A stretch of DNA of 64,000 bases from Pseudomonas kuykendallii (lineage in GTDB: Bacteria; Pseudomonadota; Gammaproteobacteria; Pseudomonadales; Pseudomonadaceae), in assembly GCF_900106975.1 (NCBI RefSeq), contig NZ_FNNU01000008.1:62001-126000 (forward strand), given 5' to 3'. The stretch's first letter is position 1; every line of letters begins with the position of its first letter. Of the stretch, positions 61,251 through 64,000 are shown in pieces. The translations under genes and the position numbers were made by a program. Under the pieces are notes generated by a model. The model was not told where the DNA came from, did not search any database, and saw only the letters and a list, made by a program, of their open reading frames with translations.

Positions 61251-64000
<2,750 letters not shown>

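Overview
The window is high-GC, densely coded Pseudomonas DNA. The blocks around fklB, prc, minCDE, rluA, apeB, mlaA and fadH follow the gene order I recall from the P. aeruginosa group. Other stretches look like accessory catabolic or biosynthetic modules. No rRNA, tRNA, CRISPR array, insertion sequence or prophage was seen.

Layout. 1-6.6 kb: a leftward cluster encodes a thermostable-hemolysin-family protein, an AMP-forming acyl ligase, a haem-oxygenase-like diiron protein, an SDR, a periplasmic TPR protein and an OmpR/histidine-kinase pair. The same direct-repeat operator, with the same spacing to a -10 element, lies before the first gene and before a further gene that leaves the left edge. 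A possible sRNA follows at 6.7 kb. 6.8-10.2 kb: MocR, PaiB-like and two GNAT genes. 10.2-19.3 kb: DeoR regulator, sugar-kinase-like APH protein, AGXT2L-type phospho-lyase, SDR and a polyamine-type ABC importer, interrupted by a 173-bp tandem repeat; this reads as catabolism of an imported amino alcohol through its phosphate ester. 19.4-22.9 kb: an MCE lipid transporter operon. 23-25.3 kb: a stand-alone EPSP synthase and an AEC transporter. 25.5-38.6 kb: a SnoaL-AraC regulator and PuuB-like oxidase face a large leftward operon (class III aminotransferase, NTF2-like protein, HyuA, HyuB, second polyamine-type ABC importer) controlled by a divergent GntR regulator with a palindromic candidate operator. 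This suggests uptake and opening of a cyclic amide followed by transamination.

38.7-64 kb is mainly core genome: spermidine-synthase-like protein, FKBP isomerase, DUF1232 and HTH genes, an EAL-CBS-GGDEF protein, Prc protease, quinone oxidoreductase, GmhA, ApeB, RluA, MinE/MinD/MinC, lipid A-type acyltransferase, patatin, pirin, MlaA, an alpha/beta hydrolase, a GH17 membrane protein, an AraC regulator, a cysteine-free nitrilase-like protein, and FadH running off the right edge.

The best candidates for an undescribed system are the two-component-controlled hemolysin/ligase/diiron cluster (178-6574) and the HyuAB/aminotransferase/ABC operon (27.9-37.7 kb). Functions are inferred from family motifs read by eye; no database search was possible.
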